A DNA stretch of 10,981 bases. Origin: an uncultured Bacteroidales bacterium (GTDB lineage Bacteria; Bacteroidota; Bacteroidia; Bacteroidales; UBA932). The DNA lies in assembly GCA_946408295.1 (NCBI GenBank), contig CAMJRT010000025.1, positions 1 to 10,981 of the forward strand. Direction: 5' to 3'. The position numbers and the translations under genes were made by a program. The notes below the pieces were generated by a model. The model worked only from the letters and a program-made list of their open reading frames with translations, had not been told where the DNA came from and searched no databases. Shown here piece by piece: positions 6,317 through 10,981 of this stretch (position 1 is its first letter; each line of letters opens with the position of its first letter).

Positions 6317-7633
6317 TTATTCGTATTTCGGTTTTTGGAACCATACATCATGTATGTTCATACTCGCGTTTACCTGGAAATAAGTTTCCCTTATCAAATT
6401 GTTCTGTGTGGTACCTCTCCTTCCAATATCTATGCCCAATGTAAATCCGTTGAACCAGCGGAAGACCGGGAATGTTACGCCAAGTGTTAATCCACAACTG
6501 GTTACGGCATACGGACCATAGCGGAAATCTCCCGTATCATAATAGAGTCCGGCCCGGTATGCCATCCTTCGGTAGTAATAACGGATGTCGTTCCGGTTGG
6601 GCACAAACTCGACGCCGGCACGAACGGCATGGGATGCCACGGATTCAAAAGTCAGGTTCTCTTCAGTCTGAACGGCAAAACCGCGGGCCGAACTGAAGTT
6701 GCTTCCCCGCCAGTCTGAGTACAGATAATCCAACTCGACGCTCCACTTTCCGTCCAATTTCAAGGCCAGTCCCACACCGATTTCATCACCCAGTTTGACA
6801 CCCTGACTGCCCACATTTTCGGTATAGACAGAATCCTGGACGCTGGAAAGCGTGGCGTGGTAATATTCTTCGTTGGTCCCGTGGATGGGAGTCTTCAGCC
6901 GGTATGTCGCTCCCGCCGTCAAGGAATTCAGGTTGTTGAAGCGGTGTTCGTATTGAAGACCGAATTTGCCGCCAATTCCCCAAAGTTTCATGTTATATCC
7001 GCCATAGGTAGAACGAAATGCCGCCTGTTCAAAAATTTTGTTGGATACTTTTTCTATATGACCGAAATAATAATCCACTTCCGCTCCTACAGAAAACCGC
7101 TTCCAAAAAGTGGCGGCCGCAGAGAGAAATACTTTAGTCAATGCTCCCTGACCATACGCCTGATAATCGAGATTACCCGTATAACCGATAATATCCGGAC
7201 GCGACTCGACATAAGAGAAATCATAACCGACTCCACTGTATGGGGTAATACCAATGGCCAGTGCAGAACTGCGATAAATGGGAACGGAAATAATAAAATT
7301 GCTGAGGTTGAACTGATTGTTCACCGAAGTGATATCTCCCTGAGTGAAGTATTTGTTGGTATTGCTCACGCCAAAGTCCAACATAAAAGCCAGGGTATCG
7401 CGGGCCGTAAGGGCAGCCGGATTCAAATAATTGATATAACGATTATTACGGGTGGCGATACCGACACCGCCCATCGTCTTGTTGAATGCAGTTCCCTCCG
7501 TAATCCGGCTTCCGACGCCGTATACGGAATAAGGGGAATAGGTTGAAAACGCCCCTGACTGTGCCCGCAGCGATAACGCTCCGGACAACAGAAACAAGAG
7601 GGTTAAAATCCCGATATTTCTACTACGCTTCAT
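6317..7633 (-). CDS. FadL/OmpP1-like outer membrane beta-barrel protein
   Basis: A 438-residue outer membrane protein. It has a signal peptide (MKRSRN, a Leu-rich core at 8-22, likely cleavage after LRAQ near 25) and a mature start 'YSPYSVYGVG' at 32-41, the Bacteroidota SPYSxYGxG-type motif. 'NPAAL' at 71-75 is the motif seen in FadL/OmpP1-family barrels. The remainder is alternating amphipathic strands rich in Gly, Tyr, Phe and Ser, ending in strand-like sequence near WFQKPKYE. FadL proteins move hydrophobic compounds across the outer membrane, but the substrate here is unknown. The ATG at 7633 is preferred to a GTG at 7639, two codons earlier. This is the first gene of the cluster with the TPR protein and lptC, and it has its own promoter. 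Confidence 0.87.
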   Translation of the reverse strand: MKRSRNIGILTLLFLLSGALSLRAQSGAFSTYSPYSVYGVGSRITEGTAFNKTMGGVGIATRNNRYINYLNPAALTARDTLAFMLDFGVSNTNKYFTQGDITSVNNQFNLSNFIISVPIYRSSALAIGITPYSGVGYDFSYVESRPDIIGYTGNLDYQAYGQGALTKVFLSAAATFWKRFSVGAEVDYYFGHIEKVSNKIFEQAAFRSTYGGYNMKLWGIGGKFGLQYEHRFNNLNSLTAGATYRLKTPIHGTNEEYYHATLSSVQDSVYTENVGSQGVKLGDEIGVGLALKLDGKWSVELDYLYSDWRGSNFSSARGFAVQTEENLTFESVASHAVRAGVEFVPNRNDIRYYYRRMAYRAGLYYDTGDFRYGPYAVTSCGLTLGVTFPVFRWFNGFTLGIDIGRRGTTQNNLIRETYFQVNASMNIHDVWFQKPKYE

Positions 7634-7642
7634 CAACACTTT

Positions 7643-7659
7643 TATCCAAAAAACGGATA
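7643..7659 (-). repeat. Short inverted repeat in the 5' leader of the barrel-protein gene
   Basis: On the minus strand TATCC and GGATA form a perfect 5-base stem around a seven-base loop (GTTTTTT), ten bases before the ATG. It would sit in the leader of the mRNA made from the promoter at 7668-7699. The stem is short, so it may be chance. Confidence 0.3.
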
Positions 7660-7667
7660 CTAACCTG

Positions 7668-7699
7668 CAAAGTTGCGATTTTTAATCCATTTTTCAAAA
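7668..7699 (-). promoter_or_regulatory. Bacteroides-type promoter for the barrel/TPR/lptC cluster
   Basis: On the minus strand, TTTTG (7699-7695) and CAACTTTG (7675-7668) are separated by 19 bases. This fits the Bacteroides sigma consensus of a TTTG -33 element and a TAnnTTTG -7 element, with one mismatch in the latter. It is followed by CAGG and a leader of about 30 bases to the ATG at 7633. It sits in the gap after the mfd stop, so the cluster need not depend on mfd transcription. I see no clear mfd terminator in the gap. Confidence 0.62.
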
Positions 7700-7712
7700 T
7701 TTAGAAACCGTT

Positions 7713-10700
7713 TTAATGTTCTTTCACTTCCAATTTATGCAAAATACACTGTGCATCTTGCAAAGAATGAATATTTCTGGAAATCAATTTCAACTTTCCG
7801 TTCTCCCCCTGTTTCATCTCAAAAACAGTACCCATTCCGGAAATATTATCGAGAATTCGGGCAAAAACATCGGACTTATAATAGGGAGAAAGCGGGTTGG
7901 AAATAAAGAACGCAATCATAATGCCGTTCTTGACGATGATTTTTTCAAACCCCAAATGCCGTCCTTGACGGCGGATTTGTACAACCATAAACAGATTCTC
8001 AACTTCGGGCGGCAGATGACCGAACCGGTCGATCAGACGATCTTTCGCTTTTTCCAGGCTCCGGTCATCTGAAAGGGTATCCAATTCTTTATAAATACGA
8101 ATCTTTTCTACCGTAATATCCACGAACGTATCCGGCAGCAAAGCCGGCTGATCGGTCTCTACCGTACAATCCGTCAAGAATGGCTCCGTATTTGCGGGCG
8201 TTTTATAGCCCGTTTCCACACCCAGTTCCTCCATCGCCTCCATCAGCACTTTGTGGAAGGTCTCCAAACCCATATCACTGATAAAACCGCTCTGTTGGGC
8301 TCCAAGCAGGTTGCCGGCACCACGGATATCCAGATCCTGCATAGCGATGTTGAATCCGCTGCCCAGGTCACTGAAGGTCTCAATGGCTTTCAGGCGACGG
8401 CGGGAATCCTCTGAAATAGAAGTGAGAGGAGGTATGATCAAATAACAAAATGCCTGCTTGTTGGAACGCCCTACCCGGCCGCGCAATTGATGTAAGTCGC
8501 TGAGGCCAATATTCTGCGCCTGGTTGATAATCATCGTATTGGCTGCAGGAATATCCAGTCCGTTTTCAATAATGGTGGTACAGAGCAGCAGGTCGTAATC
8601 CCCGTTGATAAAATCCAATACTTTATTCTCCAAAATCCTGGATTCCATTTGACCGTGTGCCACGCAGATTTTCATATCCGGTACCAGACGATGCAACACA
8701 TCTTCAATAGCCGGCAATTCTTCCACTTTATTATGGACAAAGAAGATTTGGCCGCCACGCTTGAGTTCATAATGAATAATACGCTTGATTTCCACCTTAT
8801 CGAAATTCATAATTTCGGTCTGGATGGGAATCCGGTTGGGCGGAGGGGTTTGAATAACCGACAAATCCCGGGCTCCCAACAAAGAAAACTGAAGGGTGCG
8901 GGGAATCGGGGTGGCCGTCAATGCCAGGGTATCCACTCCCACTTTCATCTGCCGTAGTTTTTCCTTCGCGCTGACGCCGAACTTTTGTTCTTCATCGATG
9001 ATTAACAACCCCAAATCTTTGAACTCGAATTGTTCGCTCAACAGTTTATGCGTACCGATGACAATATCGATTTTTCCTGTCTTTAAATCCTGCCTGATGG
9101 CGTTGATTTCTTTGGTGGTCCTCAAACGGGATACAAATTCGATGCGACAAGGAAAATTTTCCAGGCGGGAGGTGAATGTATTATAATGTTGCAAACAGAG
9201 AATGGTGGTAGGAACCAGCACAGCTACTTGTTTACTGTCGCAAACGGCTTTAAAAGCGGCTCGGATGGCTATTTCCGTTTTTCCGAAACCCACATCACCA
9301 CAGACAAGCCGGTCCATCGGACAGGTATCTTCCATATCCCGTTTGACCGCGCGAATCGCTTTATCCTGATCGGGAGTATCTTCATACATAAAGGAAGATT
9401 CCAACTCTTCCTGCAGGTAATTGTCTGGAGAAAAGGCGAAACCGGAAGAAGCCTTTCGTTTGGCATAGAGACGAATCAAATCCTTGGCTATATCCTTCAC
9501 TTTATTCTTCGCCGCAATTTTTGTAGCCGCCCAGGTCTTGCTTCCCAATTTATGAATATGCGGAGCTTCACTGTCCTTGGATTTATAGCGCGAAATTTTG
9601 TGAAGGGAATGAATGGAAATAAAAATTACATCGTGGTCTTTATATTCCAATTTCACTACATCATGCATGCGGCCTTTATCGTCCGCAATCTTGACCAATC
9701 CTCCGAAAACCCCCACTCCATAATCTATATGAACAATATAATCTCCTATCGAAAAACTGGTTAAATCGTTGATGGTCAACTGTTCGCTTTTATCGACGGT
9801 ACGACGCAGCGTGACCCGGTGGAAACGGTCGAATAATTCATGATCGGTATAACAACAAACACGGGCATCATGGTCGATGAAACCTTCGTGCAGGTTTTTT
9901 CCGGGAATGAATTCGGGTTGAATACCATTATTCTGGGCAATGATGGAAGAAAGCCTGTCAAGTTGTTGTTTTTTCTCTCCGAATACCATCACTTTATACC
10001 CATACTCCTTTTTTGAACGTATATCTTCTATCATCCATTCAAAATTCTTATGAAAGACAGGTTGGGCTGCCACATGGAAAGGGATGGTGCAAATAGATTT
10101 GTTTCGCTCAACAGGAGGGGTCAGGAAAACGCGCTTATAATTCTCTATAAAAGGATAAAATGAACTTTCTTTATATAAATCAACGGATTCCAACCAAATC
10201 AGCGTGTCTTGGGGAAGATGTTCAAGGATGTATTCATTGTTTTCTTCTTCGTTCGTAAAGAAAGAGGAATAAATATCTGCCTGAGAAATATTTTCTACAG
10301 AAAGCTGGGTATTACAATCAAAAATACTGATTTTTTCTATTTCATTTCCAAAGAAAGCCAAGCGATAAGGCTGATTCATGGAATAGGAGAAAATATCAAG
10401 GATACCACCCCGGATGGCATATTGTCCGGGATCACTGACAAAATCCACTCGTTCGAAACCATGCTCATACAATAAAGCGGAAATTGTTTCGTGAGATATT
10501 TCCTGTCCTATTTTTAAAGTAGCCAATGGCTTGAAATGGCTCATAGAAGGAATTTTCTCTTCCAAAGCGAAAGGATAAGAAACAATAAACAAACGCTCTT
10601 GAGGACGGTGTTCTTTGATTTTTCCCAGGGCCGAGGTACGTTGAACCCTTAAAGTGGAGCGATAATTGCTTTTTTCAATATTCCTTCCGGAATGAGGAAG

Positions 10701-10913
10701 AAAAAATACTTTATCTCCTTCTATAATATGATATAAATCGGCAGCACAATATTCAGCACTCTCCTGATCAGGAAGAATGATAAAATGAAGACCCTCATAC
10801 GGTGTCTGACCAACAACGAACCATCGCGCTGAAAGGGATAGACCGGAACAATACAGTTCTTTACCGGATGCCAGATTTTGTTGAATGAGTTGTATTTTTT
10901 CGTCGAAAAACAT
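7713..10913 (-). CDS. mfd: Mfd, transcription-repair coupling factor
   Basis: Mfd recognises RNA polymerase stalled at DNA damage, removes it using ATP-driven translocation and recruits UvrA to begin nucleotide excision repair. The 1066-residue length is a little under the E. coli protein. Regions in order: a UvrB-like N-terminal module (about 1-260, with the conserved RGGILDIF at 168-175); a linker; the RNA-polymerase-interacting domain (about 385-445, with GDYIVHIDYGVGVFGGL); the superfamily 2 translocase (about 505-830); and the C-terminal TRCF domain (about 925-1030). Motor motifs are intact: Walker A GDVGFGKTE at 539-547, DEEQ at 640-643, LTATPIPRTLQ at 665-675, TTIIENGLDIP at 779-789 and QLRGRVGR at 809-816. 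The ATG at 10913 is well supported. The N-terminal third is visibly richer in A and T than the downstream genes. The upstream neighbour is outside the window. Confidence 0.97.
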   Translation of the reverse strand: MFFDEKIQLIQQNLASGKELYCSGLSLSARWFVVGQTPYEGLHFIILPDQESAEYCAADLYHIIEGDKVFFLPHSGRNIEKSNYRSTLRVQRTSALGKIKEHRPQERLFIVSYPFALEEKIPSMSHFKPLATLKIGQEISHETISALLYEHGFERVDFVSDPGQYAIRGGILDIFSYSMNQPYRLAFFGNEIEKISIFDCNTQLSVENISQADIYSSFFTNEEENNEYILEHLPQDTLIWLESVDLYKESSFYPFIENYKRVFLTPPVERNKSICTIPFHVAAQPVFHKNFEWMIEDIRSKKEYGYKVMVFGEKKQQLDRLSSIIAQNNGIQPEFIPGKNLHEGFIDHDARVCCYTDHELFDRFHRVTLRRTVDKSEQLTINDLTSFSIGDYIVHIDYGVGVFGGLVKIADDKGRMHDVVKLEYKDHDVIFISIHSLHKISRYKSKDSEAPHIHKLGSKTWAATKIAAKNKVKDIAKDLIRLYAKRKASSGFAFSPDNYLQEELESSFMYEDTPDQDKAIRAVKRDMEDTCPMDRLVCGDVGFGKTEIAIRAAFKAVCDSKQVAVLVPTTILCLQHYNTFTSRLENFPCRIEFVSRLRTTKEINAIRQDLKTGKIDIVIGTHKLLSEQFEFKDLGLLIIDEEQKFGVSAKEKLRQMKVGVDTLALTATPIPRTLQFSLLGARDLSVIQTPPPNRIPIQTEIMNFDKVEIKRIIHYELKRGGQIFFVHNKVEELPAIEDVLHRLVPDMKICVAHGQMESRILENKVLDFINGDYDLLLCTTIIENGLDIPAANTMIINQAQNIGLSDLHQLRGRVGRSNKQAFCYLIIPPLTSISEDSRRRLKAIETFSDLGSGFNIAMQDLDIRGAGNLLGAQQSGFISDMGLETFHKVLMEAMEELGVETGYKTPANTEPFLTDCTVETDQPALLPDTFVDITVEKIRIYKELDTLSDDRSLEKAKDRLIDRFGHLPPEVENLFMVVQIRRQGRHLGFEKIIVKNGIMIAFFISNPLSPYYKSDVFARILDNISGMGTVFEMKQGENGKLKLISRNIHSLQDAQCILHKLEVKEH

Positions 10914-10981
10914 GAAAAGCCAAAAGATGAGACAGCGGATTGTTAAGAAACTGTTGAAAACTTGCTAAAGAAGCGTGGAAT
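10914..10981. other. Upstream region of mfd at the window edge
   Basis: These 68 bases lie before the mfd start. I see no convincing promoter of the TTTG/TAnnTTTG type and no recognisable end of another gene. Minus-strand reading frames are partly open but too short to judge. Confidence 0.3.

Noticed and set aside
6301..6351. ATG-initiated 17-residue extension of the TPR protein
   Set aside because: It would overlap the barrel-protein coding region and bury a clear signal peptide.
6857..7546. A 229-codon plus-strand open frame antisense to the barrel-protein gene
   Set aside because: No domain, signal or start context; the opposite strand encodes a convincing outer membrane protein.
10927..10968. 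A 13-codon plus-strand frame upstream of mfd
   Set aside because: Very short, with no promoter, and basic residues alone are not evidence of a real peptide.

Overview
The window reads as ordinary chromosomal housekeeping DNA from a member of the Bacteroidota, most likely the order Bacteroidales. The reasons are the FadL/OmpP1-like outer membrane protein with its Bacteroidales-style SPYSxYGxG-like N-terminus, the lipoprotein form of LptC, the PpiD/SurA_N-type folding factor, the lack of Shine-Dalgarno sites, and promoter-like elements of the Bacteroides type (TAnnTTTG with a TTTG about 19 bases upstream). I cannot name the genus. There are no tRNAs, rRNAs, insertion sequences, CRISPR arrays, phage genes or defence genes, and no gene-free stretch longer than about 90 bases.

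Layout. One short gene lies on the plus strand at the left edge (48-299, 83 residues, unknown function, with an internally duplicated WW motif). It converges on a long minus-strand run that fills the rest of the window. Read in the direction of transcription from the right, that run is: mfd (transcription-repair coupling factor, 10913 to 7713); a promoter in the 79-base gap; then a tightly packed envelope cluster of an outer membrane beta-barrel protein (7633 to 6317), a secreted TPR protein (6300 to 4966) and the lipoprotein lptC (4964 to 4338). A 90-base gap with a second candidate promoter follows, then a PpiD-like membrane-anchored chaperone (4247 to 2226) and a long RelA/SpoT homologue (2180 to 324).

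How they work together. LptC carries lipopolysaccharide across the periplasm. The PpiD-like protein probably assists proteins leaving the Sec translocon. The barrel and TPR proteins are envelope components of unknown precise role. The RelA/SpoT homologue sets (p)ppGpp levels: its hydrolase residues are intact, but its synthetase residues look badly eroded, so it is probably mainly a hydrolase. Mfd is functionally separate.

No striking new system is visible. The points most worth a second look are the apparent hydrolase-only RSH enzyme, the loss of a recognisable parvulin domain in the PpiD-like protein, and the two-fold repeat in the small plus-strand protein.
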